DNA of 64,000 nucleotides. Origin: Halopseudomonas laoshanensis (GTDB taxonomy: Bacteria; Pseudomonadota; Gammaproteobacteria; Pseudomonadales; Pseudomonadaceae). Positions 1 to 8,792 of the stretch are shown here, in pieces. A program made the translations under genes and the position numbers. Location of the stretch: positions 434,001 through 498,000 of the forward strand of contig NZ_QOVF01000001.1 of assembly GCF_008365385.1 (NCBI RefSeq), read 5' to 3'. The notes under the pieces are model-generated. The model did no database searches. It was not told where the DNA came from and saw only the letters and a list, made by a program, of their open reading frames with translations. Positions within the stretch are counted from its first letter, which is position 1. Each line of letters opens with the position of its first letter.

Positions 1-82
1 CAACGCGCCGGCCATGGCCATCGCCATGCGCGCGGCAGAAATCATCGCTGGTGCGAATCAGCCAGGAGCGAACGCAGCATGA
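1..82 (+). CDS. C-terminal end of an unidentified protein (partial)
   Basis: An open frame enters from the left edge and ends at a TGA at 80-82. It leaves 26 residues, rich in alanine (NAPAMAIAMRAAEIIAG then ANQPGANAA). Its stop overlaps the ATG of the next gene in an ATGA arrangement, which is typical of translational coupling in one operon. That overlap is the main reason to call it coding. The visible tail is too short to assign a family, so no function is offered. Confidence 0.5.
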   Translation, partial: NAPAMAIAMRAAEIIAGANQPGANAA

Positions 83-1569
83 TTATTCCTTTTACCCACC
101 TGAACAAACTCTACATAAACGGCCGCTGGGAAGAGGTTAGTGAAGGCGCTGAAGCGATCATTAACCCAGCCACCGAAGAGGTGATTGGCCATGCGCCGGT
201 GGGTGGCGTGGCCGCTGCCGAGGCGGCAATTGCTGCCGCCCGCGAGGCGTTTGATCAGGGCCCGTGGCCCTGGCTGAGCATGGCCGAGCGGGCGGATTAC
301 ATGCGGCGTATGCACGCTGCACTGGTAAGTCGGCGGGAACAGATTGCTGCGCTTATCGTGGCAGAGGTCGGCTGTTCGCAAATGGTCACTCAGGCCATGC
401 AAGTGGATATGCCGCTGGGGCATGTTCTGAAGGCCATCGACCGATCCCTGGTGACCGAAGCCCGGCAGATTCCGGTCGAAGCAGTACCCAATCCGATGAA
501 CCCCGGCGGGCCAATGATCCTGGGAAGCGGCAGCATCGAACGCGAACCCGTGGGCGTGGTGTCGGGTATCACTGGCTACAACTTTCCCTTCCTGCTGAAC
601 CTGGCCAAGGTCTTTCCGGCGCTGCTGGCAGGCAACACCCTGGTGCTCAAGCCGTCACCCTTTACGCCGTACTCGGCCTTGCTGTTCGGCGAGATTGCCG
701 AGGAAATCGGTTTGCCCAAAGGCGTATTGAATATCGTCACCGGTGGTGTCGAGGTGGGCAGCCTGCTGAGCAGTGATCCGCGGGTGGACCTGGTCTCGTT
801 TACCGGCTCGGAGGCGGTCGGCATCAGCATCATGACCCAGGCAGCTGCCACCTTGAAGCGGGTACACCTGGAGCTGGGCGGCAAGTCTGCGCTGATCGTG
901 CGCGCCGATGCCGACATTCAGGCGGCCGCCATGGGCGCCGTTGCCGGACTGATGATCAATGCCGGGCAAGGTTGTGCGCTACTGACGCGTTTCGTAGTGC
1001 ACAACTCGGTCCGCGAGCAGTTTGTGCAGTACGCAAAAGCCACTGCCGGTCAATTCAAGGTGGGGGATCCGTCGGATCCGAGCGTGATGATGGGGCCGCT
1101 CATTCGCGAATCGCAGCGGGCCAAAGTCGAAGGCTTGATCGCCAGCGGACTTGAGCAAGGCGCCAAGCTGGTATGCGGTGGCGGTCGTCCGGCCGGCCAG
1201 GAGAAGGGTTTTTTTGTCGACATCACTCTGTTTGATGACGTCACCAATGACATGACCATCGCCCAGGAAGAGGTCTTTGGTCCGGTTGGGGTAGTGATCG
1301 GTTTCGACACCGACGAAGAGGCTATCGCCATTGCCAATGATTCACGCTTTGGGCTCAACGGCGGCGTAATGACCGCCGATGCTGCCGTTGCGTACAAGAT
1401 GGCCAAACGTATCCGTGCCGGCAGTGTTTACCTCAACGGGGGTGGCGGAACCATGCCCTACGCGCCTATTGGCGGCTTCAAGCGCTCGGGTATAGGTCGT
1501 GAGTTCGGACCTGATTGGCTCAATGAATTCACCGAAGAAAAGTCCATTATCTATCCCATCGGGCGCTGA
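79..1569 (+). CDS. NAD(P)-dependent aldehyde dehydrogenase
   Basis: A 496-residue protein of normal length for the aldehyde dehydrogenase superfamily, oxidising an aldehyde to the acid with NAD(P). Visible catalytic residues are Asn168 (GYNFP), the general base Glu265 (ELGGKS) and the nucleophile Cys299 in GQGC, where most members have GQVC. It overlaps the preceding partial gene by four bases. It lies just ahead of the diterpenoid-type cluster, so an aldehyde from a side chain or ring is a plausible substrate, but that is inference from position only. Superfamily assignment is certain; the substrate is not. Confidence 0.93.
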   Translation: MIIPFTHLNKLYINGRWEEVSEGAEAIINPATEEVIGHAPVGGVAAAEAAIAAAREAFDQGPWPWLSMAERADYMRRMHAALVSRREQIAALIVAEVGCSQMVTQAMQVDMPLGHVLKAIDRSLVTEARQIPVEAVPNPMNPGGPMILGSGSIEREPVGVVSGITGYNFPFLLNLAKVFPALLAGNTLVLKPSPFTPYSALLFGEIAEEIGLPKGVLNIVTGGVEVGSLLSSDPRVDLVSFTGSEAVGISIMTQAAATLKRVHLELGGKSALIVRADADIQAAAMGAVAGLMINAGQGCALLTRFVVHNSVREQFVQYAKATAGQFKVGDPSDPSVMMGPLIRESQRAKVEGLIASGLEQGAKLVCGGGRPAGQEKGFFVDITLFDDVTNDMTIAQEEVFGPVGVVIGFDTDEEAIAIANDSRFGLNGGVMTADAAVAYKMAKRIRAGSVYLNGGGGTMPYAPIGGFKRSGIGREFGPDWLNEFTEEKSIIYPIGR

Positions 1570-1668
1570 ACACTTGACGAGCCCTGGCGCGGCGAGAGTC
1601 GACCGACCGAGTCAGGGCAGGCTGTGTACATACAAACAATAAATACAACAAAGTTCGTAGGAGACACC

Positions 1669-3129
1669 ATGCATAAAGCATTCGGCGCAGGTCTGCTCGC
1701 TGCCACCCTGGCTTTGGTTGGCTGCAACAATGACGACAACAGTGACAGCAAGGACGACGATCTTCGCGCGGAAGTGCCGCGTATCGAAGCCGCTGCCGGC
1801 GGTGCGGGGGAGGCGGCCCTGGCCGCAGACCTGCAGTTTGCGATGGACAGTGTCGGCTACAGTGAAAAGGAATTCATCCTTTCTGGGACTGCTGTTTCTT
1901 ACCTGCCAAAGGGCGGGCAGTCGCTCGGTACGGATGGGCAGTGGGACGTCGAAGAGAATGACAGCGCCGCTTACGTCACGCGGGCGGTTGTCTACCAGCC
2001 ACTGGATGCCGAAGCGTTCAATGGCACTGTTATCATCGAATGGATGAACGTCACCAGCGGGAGCGATTCCAGCCCGGTCTGGACCTATACGCACAACGAA
2101 TTGATTCGCGAAGGTTATGCACTGATCAGCCTGTCCGCGCAGGCAGCCGGGGTGGCCCGCACCAAAGCCATGGATTCCGAGCGATATGCCAGTCTGCTGC
2201 ACCCCGGGGATAACTATTCCTACGACATCTTCTCGCAAGCTGGGCAGGCTGTGCGGGATCATGCTGATGTTCTGCTAAATGGGCTGCGACCCAAGCGGGT
2301 GCTGGCGGCAGGGGAGTCGCAATCAGCCTACCGGCTGGTCTCCTATGCCAACGCTGTCCACCCGTTGGTGACTGTCTATGATGGCTACCTGCTGCAAAGC
2401 CGCCTAGCCAATGCCGCGCCGCTGGCCACAGCCGATGACGTCTCCGGTTCGACAGAAATTCGCTTAGACCTGGGCGTACCGGTCCTGATGTTCCAGACTG
2501 AAACTGATGTCAACGAGGCGACGCGCCAGGCCGATACCTCAACCTACCGGCTCTGGGAAGTCGCCGGAACGGCGCACTTTGACGTGTACGGTGGCGGCAT
2601 TGGATTGATCGACATGGGCGATGGAGAGGGCGCGTTACTTGCGCTAGAGGCACTATTGGAACCGCCGAGCACGGTGTTCGGCTTCATCAACTGCGACAAA
2701 CCAATCAATGCCGGTCCGATGAGTTTCGTGCTCAGCGCTGCGGTGCATGCACTCAATGAATGGATCACAACCGGTACGCCACCGGCCTCGGCAGAGACCT
2801 TACAAGCTATCGACTTCACGCCCTACAGCCCTGGCTATGCGCGCGATGCACAGGGCAATGCCCTCGGTGGCATCCGCACGCCTTTTGTTGATGTGCCGCT
2901 AGCGATGTTGAGCGGCACAGGCAACAGCGGCGGCGAGGGCTTTTGCCGGCTATTCGGAACTACCGAGCCGCTCAGCGCGGATGAGCTGGACACCTTGTAT
3001 CCGACGCAGCAGGCCTTCGTCACGGCGTGGACGGCGGCTACCGAGGCGGCGGTGGAAAGGGGCTATATTCGTCCCGTGGATGGGCAAGCGCTTATTGATG
3101 CCGCGGGCCGAGTGCAGGTGTTACCTTGA
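1669..3129 (+). CDS. lipoprotein alpha/beta hydrolase (Abhydrolase_10-like)
   Basis: The start at 1669 is preferred over an upstream GTG at 1624. It follows a TAGGAG ribosome-binding site and begins a lipoprotein signal peptide with lipobox LVGC (Cys19), followed by an acidic linker (NNDDNSDSKDDD). The 486-residue product has a GESQS nucleophile elbow (Ser217) typical of the secreted 'alpha/beta hydrolase domain' family. A cell-envelope esterase or lactonase is likely. It might release resin acids from esters, but no residue fixes the substrate. The gene ends just before the AT-rich control region of the ferredoxin operon. Confidence 0.8.
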   Translation: MHKAFGAGLLAATLALVGCNNDDNSDSKDDDLRAEVPRIEAAAGGAGEAALAADLQFAMDSVGYSEKEFILSGTAVSYLPKGGQSLGTDGQWDVEENDSAAYVTRAVVYQPLDAEAFNGTVIIEWMNVTSGSDSSPVWTYTHNELIREGYALISLSAQAAGVARTKAMDSERYASLLHPGDNYSYDIFSQAGQAVRDHADVLLNGLRPKRVLAAGESQSAYRLVSYANAVHPLVTVYDGYLLQSRLANAAPLATADDVSGSTEIRLDLGVPVLMFQTETDVNEATRQADTSTYRLWEVAGTAHFDVYGGGIGLIDMGDGEGALLALEALLEPPSTVFGFINCDKPINAGPMSFVLSAAVHALNEWITTGTPPASAETLQAIDFTPYSPGYARDAQGNALGGIRTPFVDVPLAMLSGTGNSGGEGFCRLFGTTEPLSADELDTLYPTQQAFVTAWTAATEAAVERGYIRPVDGQALIDAAGRVQVLP

Positions 3130-3138
3130 GTTAAATTG

Positions 3139-3159
3139 AACATAAATTGTATTTATGTT
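3139..3159. promoter_or_regulatory. putative dit operator 1 (AACAT-N11-ATGTT), upstream of ditA3
   Basis: A dyad with 8-bp arms AACATAAA (3139-3146) and TTTATGTT (3152-3159) lies in the 236-bp AT-rich gap before ditA3. The same half-sites with the same 11-base gap recur before several other operons in this window. In the BKME-9 system, ditA3 transcription is activated by DitR. Whether this dyad binds DitR or the TetR protein at 18051 cannot be told from sequence. Confidence 0.5.
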
Positions 3160-3365
3160 TTTATAAAAAATTCTCTTATAAATCAGCATGAAGCATGATT
3201 TAGCTTTTGATTTTAAACGAATTATTTAGTTATTTTGCTCAAGCGAAACGTTGTCATCACAACGTAAATTGGAAAATTGCGACGTTTAGCCAACTAAAAA
3301 TTTACAAAAATGAATTTATTGTTCATTATCGTCTTGTGGCTGAGCCTGACAAAGAGGATAAGAGT

Positions 3366-3587
3366 ATGAGTTCAGATAACATCATTTATCGTGCCGTAGC
3401 CGATCGCAGCCGCTGCTGTGGTTATGGCTTATGCGCTTCAATCTGTCCAGAGGTTTACAAGCTCGACGCTGAAGGCCTGGTTTACTTTGACGATGACAAA
3501 GTAACTCCAGAGCTGGAAGAGACCGCGCGCGAAGGGGCTGAAGCTTGCCCTGCCGAGGCCATCTGGCTGGAAAAAATCGAAGCTTGA
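3366..3587 (+). CDS. ditA3: ferredoxin component of diterpenoid dioxygenase (DitA3-like)
   Basis: A 73-residue single-cluster ferredoxin. The ATG at 3366 follows an AGAGGA site; the longer upstream frame is AT-rich and unrelated. Ligands are Cys17, Cys23, Cys27 and Cys61, with Tyr20 where the second cysteine of a CxxCxxCxxxCP motif would be. That predicts a [3Fe-4S] cluster or an unusual [4Fe-4S] one. Such ferredoxins more often serve P450s, but the dit dioxygenase is known for using this unusual type. The next genes match ditB, ditC, ditD and ditE in order. It could also serve the P450 at 24369. No dedicated reductase gene is visible. Confidence 0.85.
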   Translation: MSSDNIIYRAVADRSRCCGYGLCASICPEVYKLDAEGLVYFDDDKVTPELEETAREGAEACPAEAIWLEKIEA

Positions 3588-3637
3588 GCGTCGTATTTGC
3601 CAGCAGATAATCAAACAGATGGTCGAGGTAGATTGTT

Positions 3638-4396
3638 ATGGAACGTTTGGAAGGCAAAGTTGCGCTCATCACCGGTACCGGTGGCGGGCAGGGTAGGGTT
3701 GCAGCGCTGCGGTTTGCTCGTGAGGGCGCGACTGTAGTCGGTTGCGATACCAACGAAGACGAAAACAAGATTACCGCGGATCTGATGGCGCAGGAGGGGT
3801 ATATCCTTCATGGCTATGCCCCGGTCGATCTGGGTGACCATGAACAGGCGAAAGCCTGGGTCGAGTCTGCCGTAGCCGAGCATGGCCGGATTGATGTTCT
3901 GTATAACAACGCATCTGCCGCACGCTTTGCGCCGGTACAGGATATGACCATCGAAGACTGGCACTTCACTATTCGCAACGAAGTGGACCTGATCTTCTAC
4001 ACCACCAAATACGCTTGGAATCATCTGGCTGAACGCAAGGGGGTGATTCTGAATGTGTCGTCCACCGCTGCCTGGGGTGGCTCCAAAGTAGCCGGTATCT
4101 CGGCGCATTCGGCTGCCAAGGGGGCCGTGGTTTCCTTTACCCGCCAACTCGCCGTCGAAGGTGCGTCTGCGGGTATTCGTGCGATCAGCATCAGTCCTGG
4201 TTTTGTCGCCACGCCGGGTACCGCCGCGTTCATGGAAAACCCGGTAGCGCGCGCCGCGCTGCTAGACGGCGTGCTGATGGACAGGCCCGGACAGCCCGAA
4301 GAGGTTGTCTCGCTGGCCGTTTACCTGGCATCCGATGAGGCGTCCTTCATCACCGGATCGGATATCGTCATTGATGGTGGATTGCTGGCTATATAA
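3638..4396 (+). CDS. ditB: SDR dehydrogenase, DitB-like (cis-dihydrodiol dehydrogenase)
   Basis: A 252-residue short-chain dehydrogenase with cofactor motif TGTGGGQG (12-19), an NNAS motif (90-93) and the late PGFVATPGT loop. By position it should oxidise the dihydrodiol made by the ring dioxygenase to the catechol cleaved by the next enzyme. The expected YxxxK catalytic pair reads His157-Ser-Ala-Ala-Lys161, so tyrosine is replaced by histidine. Serines 141 and 142 and the lysine are kept. Some SDR subfamilies carry histidine here, so inactivity should not be assumed. It is the second gene of the ditA3 operon. Confidence 0.85.
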   Translation: MERLEGKVALITGTGGGQGRVAALRFAREGATVVGCDTNEDENKITADLMAQEGYILHGYAPVDLGDHEQAKAWVESAVAEHGRIDVLYNNASAARFAPVQDMTIEDWHFTIRNEVDLIFYTTKYAWNHLAERKGVILNVSSTAAWGGSKVAGISAHSAAKGAVVSFTRQLAVEGASAGIRAISISPGFVATPGTAAFMENPVARAALLDGVLMDRPGQPEEVVSLAVYLASDEASFITGSDIVIDGGLLAI

Positions 4397-4433
4397 GCCA
4401 TCCGCCGGCGTCTGATAGAACGAGGAGAAGCAG

Positions 4434-5375
4434 ATGGATATTATTGGACTGGGTTACATGGGCTTTGAAGCCACTGACCTCGAAGCCTGGCGCGATTATG
4501 GCCCGTCGGTAATGGGTTTTGCGATAGGCAAGAATCCGGAAAGCGATCCGGATTCGCTGTATTTCCGTATCGATGATCGCCGCCACCGTTTTGCTTTCCA
4601 CCCTGGCAAGGTTGATCGGCTGGCCTACCTCGGTTGGGAAGCCAAAGGACGGATGCAATTCAAGGCAGCCTGCCAGACGTTTACCGATGCTGGCGTGGAG
4701 TTTAGCGTTGGAGACGCAGATCTGTGCGAGAAGCGCGGCGTCAAGGAACTGATCCGCTTCTTTGACCCGGTCGGTTTTCGGCATGAGCTGTTCTATGGGC
4801 AAAAATGGCTTCCCGACTCATTTGTGCCTGGGCGCCGCCATGGCGGCTACCTGGCTGACAAAAGAGGTCTTGGCCATGTCGTGTTGATGACGCCCGAGTT
4901 TCCGCCGGAACTGGAGCATTTCCTTATCAATATCATGGGCTTTCACTGGTACGGTTCGGGCGCGGGCAAGGGCAAGACCGGCTTTTTCCGCTCCAAGCTG
5001 AATACCTCCACCAGCCATGATATTGCCTACGGACACGCTCCGGGCCGTATGGGGATTCAACACGTCGGCATGTTCGTCGGCAGCCTGCGCGATGTGGGCG
5101 AGACCTACGATATCGTCAAGAAGCGCGAACTGCAGATGATGATGACACTGGGGCAGCATTCCCAGGACCCGCATGTTTCGTTCTACCACTTCAATCCGTC
5201 AGGCTTCGCCTTTGAGTGCATCGCTGAAAGTGAACCATGGCATGACGATGGGTTCGAGCTGAATCCGGAGAAGATGAGCGTGTGGGGCCACGAATTGGTG
5301 GGCCCGATTCTGGGGCCGAGCGTGAAAACCCCGGAAGAGGTGCGCGATCCGGAATTTACCGCCAAGAAAGCCTAG
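4434..5375 (+). CDS. ditC: type I extradiol ring-cleavage dioxygenase (DitC-like)
   Basis: A 313-residue two-domain vicinal-oxygen-chelate dioxygenase of the BphC/HsaC type. The C-terminal domain supplies the iron ligands His148 (LGHVV), His210 (IQHVG) and Glu261 (FAFECI). His195, His242 and Tyr251 stand where the second-sphere acid/base residues lie in this family. It should open the aromatic ring of an 11,12-dihydroxylated diterpenoid by meta cleavage, as described for ditC. The gene follows the SDR by 37 bases, behind a GAGGAGAAG ribosome-binding site. It is only distantly like DmpB at 50716, the second type I extradiol enzyme of the window. Confidence 0.9.
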   Translation: MDIIGLGYMGFEATDLEAWRDYGPSVMGFAIGKNPESDPDSLYFRIDDRRHRFAFHPGKVDRLAYLGWEAKGRMQFKAACQTFTDAGVEFSVGDADLCEKRGVKELIRFFDPVGFRHELFYGQKWLPDSFVPGRRHGGYLADKRGLGHVVLMTPEFPPELEHFLINIMGFHWYGSGAGKGKTGFFRSKLNTSTSHDIAYGHAPGRMGIQHVGMFVGSLRDVGETYDIVKKRELQMMMTLGQHSQDPHVSFYHFNPSGFAFECIAESEPWHDDGFELNPEKMSVWGHELVGPILGPSVKTPEEVRDPEFTAKKA

Positions 5376-5377
5376 CA

Positions 5378-6262
5378 ATGCACTTGGCTCGGGTAGAAGA
5401 CGCGGCGGGTGCGCGGTTCTGGGTTCTGTTGCATCTCGATACCGGGGCCAGCCAGCGCATCAACGCCCCGTTCTCTCAGTGGGCCGGCGAGGTCAATACC
5501 GGGAGTCTCTCGGCGCTTGATCTGTCGTCCACTATGCTCGAGCCGAATACGTTTCGTCTTGTGGCACCCATTGAGCCCGGCGCCCGGGTGTTCGGGGTCG
5601 GGCTCAATTATTTATCGCACCTGACTCGCCTGGGTAGTACCACGCCTGCTCATCCCCTCGCCTATATCAAACCCGATTCTGCCATCGTTGATCCCTACGG
5701 TATGATTTCCTATCCAGCGATGACCTGCGAGCTGGACTATGAGATTGAGCTGGTGGCGGTGGTCGGCAAGCCGCTGGGCGACGCCGCTGCCGCTTCGGCC
5801 TGTTTAATGGGTTACACCGTCGGCAATGATATCAGCGCGCGGGATGCCGGCCGTGCACTGGGGCGGCTTGATCTGTTGACTCAGAAGGGCATGGATGGCA
5901 CGACGCCGCTCGGGCCGTGGATTGCCACGCTTGATCAATGTGGCGGCGGCGGACAACCGCAGTTGGATATGTGCATGACCATCAATGGCGAAGTTCGGCA
6001 GCAGGACAATACTCGGGAAATGATTTTCGCAGTTGATGAACTGCTGAACTATCTGGATGCGCGTATCACGTTGCGCCCAGGGGATCTGGTTTTTACCGGA
6101 TCGACCCACGGGGTTGGACTGGAAGACGGACGTTTCCTGCAGCCAGGAGACGTTCTGGAAGCACAGATTGAGGGCATCGGCATGCTGCGAAATGAAGTTG
6201 GCCCGCAACGTATTCTTGCCCCGGCAAGGCAATCTGGGCGGCTAGGTTATCCCGCTGTCTGA
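5378..6262 (+). CDS. ditD: fumarylacetoacetate hydrolase family protein (DitD-like)
   Basis: The ATG at 5378 lies two bases after the ditC stop, so the 294-residue product is preferred to a longer frame starting inside ditC. It has the FAH fold signature: GLNYLSHL, the metal-binding acidic cluster in CELDYEIELV, GNDISARD and a C-terminal GDLVFTGST. Members hydrolyse C-C bonds of meta-cleavage products or act as isomerases or decarboxylases. Position after ditC suggests it handles the ring-fission product. It is clearly paralogous to the FAH gene at 20238, which shares the short N-terminal domain and GxNYLxHL motif. Confidence 0.85.
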   Translation: MHLARVEDAAGARFWVLLHLDTGASQRINAPFSQWAGEVNTGSLSALDLSSTMLEPNTFRLVAPIEPGARVFGVGLNYLSHLTRLGSTTPAHPLAYIKPDSAIVDPYGMISYPAMTCELDYEIELVAVVGKPLGDAAAASACLMGYTVGNDISARDAGRALGRLDLLTQKGMDGTTPLGPWIATLDQCGGGGQPQLDMCMTINGEVRQQDNTREMIFAVDELLNYLDARITLRPGDLVFTGSTHGVGLEDGRFLQPGDVLEAQIEGIGMLRNEVGPQRILAPARQSGRLGYPAV

Positions 6263-6295
6263 CTCATCAACCCAGTCCCCTGGCAAGAGGCAATC

Positions 6296-7885
6296 ATGAA
6301 TCAAGGGGCCACCTGGTATCCGTTAAAGCACCGTCAGTTTCGCCTGTTCTGGAGCGCCGGTGCAGTCATCAATATTGCGATCTGGATGCAAACAGTAGGT
6401 GCTGCCTGGATCATGGTTGGGCTCACCGATTCAGCCTGGATGGTGTCGCTGGTGCAAACCGCCATGACCCTGCCGGTGTTTCTGTTCGGCTTGCCCGGCG
6501 GAGTGATTGCGGACCTGGTGAATCGCAAATACTGGCTGCTGTTCACTCAGTCGGTGATGCTGACAGCCGCGAGCATACTGTTTATCTTGGCCGCTACCGG
6601 CAGCCTGAGCGCCTGGATGCTGTTGTCGCTGACCTTTTTACTGGGCACCGGAAGCGCGCTGAGCATGTCAGCGTGGATGGCCGTCACTCTTACACTGATC
6701 CCGCGGGAAATCGTGCCTGCGGCGGTCGCGCTCAACGCTATTTCAACCAATGTTGCTCGCGCACTGGGCCCCGCCATCGGCGGCCTGCTTATTGCTGTCG
6801 CAGGCCAGGCTTCGATGTTTCTTTTGATCGCCTGTTGTTTTATGGGGGTGATCCTATTTCTGATTGGTTGGCGGCCTGTCCGAGTCAGTAATGTGCTGCC
6901 CCCTGAGACTTTCCTCGGCGGTATGCGCAGTGGTCTGCGCTATATACGTCATTCCGTCTCCTTGATCAGCTCGCTGAAACAGGTATTTATCTTTACCAGC
7001 TGCGCCAGTGCACTGTGGGCGTTACTGCCTTTGATAGCCAAGGACCAGCTGCAGATGGAAGCGGGCGGCTATGGCCTGTTAATGGGGGCGTTGGGTGCAG
7101 GCGCGGTGATCGCTGCGGTCAATCTCACGCGTCTATATCGTCTTGTGGCGCTGCGCCGGCTGGTTGTTGTGGGGGCAGTTGCTTTTGCGCTGGTCACCGC
7201 AGCGGTGTCGCTGACTGACGTGGTCTGGCTGGTCTGGCTGCTTCTGGTTGTCGCTGGCATTGCCTGGATGGCAGTCAATGCCACGGTCGCTACCATTGTG
7301 CAAACCTGCGCGGCTGATTGGGTTAGAGCCCGAGTCGCTTCGGTATATTTGCTCATGTATATGGGCGCGATGGCGGCTGGCGGCGCGGTGTGGGGGCTGG
7401 TTGCGGATCACCTCGGGCCGACCAATAGCCTGCTGCTGTCTGCGGTAAGTATTGTCCTCGGGCTTTGGTTGACGCGCGATGGCGTCTTCGTATTGGGTAG
7501 CGAGGCTGATTACCGCACGGTATCGCAAACTGACAAGCTGGTGGTGGCCGCCGAGATCAATCACTCTGACGGTCCGGTGTCGGTCGAAATCAGTTATCGG
7601 GCGCTGAATGAGTTCCACCAGGACTTTATAAAGTGTGCTTACGCAGTGGGCCAGTCGCGGCGGCGTAACGGAGCGCGCAACTGGCGACTTTACCGTGACC
7701 TGGCCGACCCAAACCGTTTTGTAGAGCGTTTTATAGTAGAGTCCTGGCTGGGCTACTTGCGGCAAAGAGATAGGGTTACTCAGGCCGATCAGAATACGGA
7801 GAGCCAGTTGCTGCGCTACGTCATCAGTACGGATGTTGCCACCAAGCGCTACATCCATCAGCCGAATGCACTGGGCGAATGGTGA
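6296..7885 (+). CDS. ditE: MFS transporter with C-terminal cytosolic domain (DitE-like permease)
   Basis: A 529-residue major facilitator protein. About 400 residues hold some 11-12 hydrophobic segments. A soluble tail of roughly 110 residues follows (about 420-529), rich in Arg, Tyr and Trp. That layout matches the MFS_3 or 'transmembrane secretion effector' family. The dit cluster of BKME-9 encodes a permease, DitE, at the same place next to the regulator. Uptake or efflux of the diterpenoid are both possible; the family includes exporters. It follows ditD by 33 bases, with a GAGG site before its ATG. Confidence 0.82.
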   Translation: MNQGATWYPLKHRQFRLFWSAGAVINIAIWMQTVGAAWIMVGLTDSAWMVSLVQTAMTLPVFLFGLPGGVIADLVNRKYWLLFTQSVMLTAASILFILAATGSLSAWMLLSLTFLLGTGSALSMSAWMAVTLTLIPREIVPAAVALNAISTNVARALGPAIGGLLIAVAGQASMFLLIACCFMGVILFLIGWRPVRVSNVLPPETFLGGMRSGLRYIRHSVSLISSLKQVFIFTSCASALWALLPLIAKDQLQMEAGGYGLLMGALGAGAVIAAVNLTRLYRLVALRRLVVVGAVAFALVTAAVSLTDVVWLVWLLLVVAGIAWMAVNATVATIVQTCAADWVRARVASVYLLMYMGAMAAGGAVWGLVADHLGPTNSLLLSAVSIVLGLWLTRDGVFVLGSEADYRTVSQTDKLVVAAEINHSDGPVSVEISYRALNEFHQDFIKCAYAVGQSRRRNGARNWRLYRDLADPNRFVERFIVESWLGYLRQRDRVTQADQNTESQLLRYVISTDVATKRYIHQPNALGEW

Positions 7886-7891
7886 TAAAAA

Positions 7892-7921
7892 TTGATTTAA
7901 AAATACAATTCTTGATATAGA
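7892..7921 (+). promoter_or_regulatory. predicted sigma-70 promoter of ditR
   Basis: TTGATT (7892-7897) and TATAGA (7916-7921), separated by 18 bases, lie about 75 bases before the ditR start. The stretch also contains a loose dyad, ATTCT-N6-AGAAT, which could serve autoregulation. Supported by sequence match only. Confidence 0.4.
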
Positions 7922-7994
7922 ATGATTGGCAGGCCATTATTGGTGCGTCATATTCGGGATCTGTTGATCCCTGCGCCTGAGGGGAGATACAAAA

Positions 7995-8789
7995 ATGGAT
8001 GCTGAAGTCAGTATCAGTGATAAAAACGCTGCCAAGTCGTCGTCCTTGGTTACCGTAAAGCCGGTCGTCAACGCTGTTCGTATTCTCCGCTTCCTCAGTC
8101 AGGCTGCTGCTCCAGAGCGCTCCGTGGATATCGCCAGGAAGCTGGATATCAACCCCAGCACTTGCTTCAATATTCTCAGAACCTTGGTCGCCGAAGATAT
8201 GGTCGATTTTAGCCCCATGTCCAAGCGCTATTCCGCTGGGTTGGGGCTCGCCCGGCTGGTTGAACAGTTCGTCACCCAAGGGCAAAAAGTGCAGTTGGCC
8301 AAGCCCTTGTTGGAGAAATTTGCTGCTCGCTCAAAGGTGACCGTCACCTTGTGGCGGCGCATAGGTAACGACCGGATTGTTATCGTCAGCTCTGCTGCGT
8401 GTCCTACCGATGTGCGGATCGACATGAGCGAAGGTCAGCGGTTGCCAATTCTAATGGGCGCCAGTGGGCGTTTATTTGCCTCGCAACTCGATCTGGACCA
8501 GCCGCAGCCCAAGGCTATCTTCGACAATATTCGCTGGAGTGGGGCGCTGTCCTACGAAGAATATTGTGAGCAGGTACGGGATGCGGCCAAGCTCGGCTGG
8601 TCCATCGACGATGGCCACTTTTCAATCGGCATCCTGGCAGTGGCGGCACCGGTTTATTCTCCCTCCGAGACCATCGACTTCACCGTGTCGGCCGTGATGT
8701 TTCGTGGTCAGCGCGATGAAGCCGGAATTGCAGAGTTGGGGCAGTCACTGCGTAATCTGGGCAAGGAGTTGGGAAGCGTGCTGTTCTGA
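7995..8789 (+). CDS. ditR: IclR-family transcriptional regulator (DitR-like)
   Basis: A 264-residue protein with an N-terminal winged helix (about residues 25-80, core VDIARKLDINPSTCFNILRTL) followed by the IclR effector-binding domain. In BKME-9, DitR is an inducer-dependent activator of ditA3. The same neighbours (ditE before, ditF after on the other strand) support orthology. The gene ends three bases from the convergent thiolase-like gene, with no clear terminator between them. The ligand is presumably an abietane acid, by analogy only. Confidence 0.9.
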   Translation: MDAEVSISDKNAAKSSSLVTVKPVVNAVRILRFLSQAAAPERSVDIARKLDINPSTCFNILRTLVAEDMVDFSPMSKRYSAGLGLARLVEQFVTQGQKVQLAKPLLEKFAARSKVTVTLWRRIGNDRIVIVSSAACPTDVRIDMSEGQRLPILMGASGRLFASQLDLDQPQPKAIFDNIRWSGALSYEEYCEQVRDAAKLGWSIDDGHFSIGILAVAAPVYSPSETIDFTVSAVMFRGQRDEAGIAELGQSLRNLGKELGSVLF

Positions 8790-8792
8790 TTA

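Noticed and set aside
1612-2262. A 216-codon minus-strand frame opposite the lipoprotein hydrolase
   Set aside because: The forward gene has a signal peptide, lipobox and catalytic motif; the reverse frame has none.
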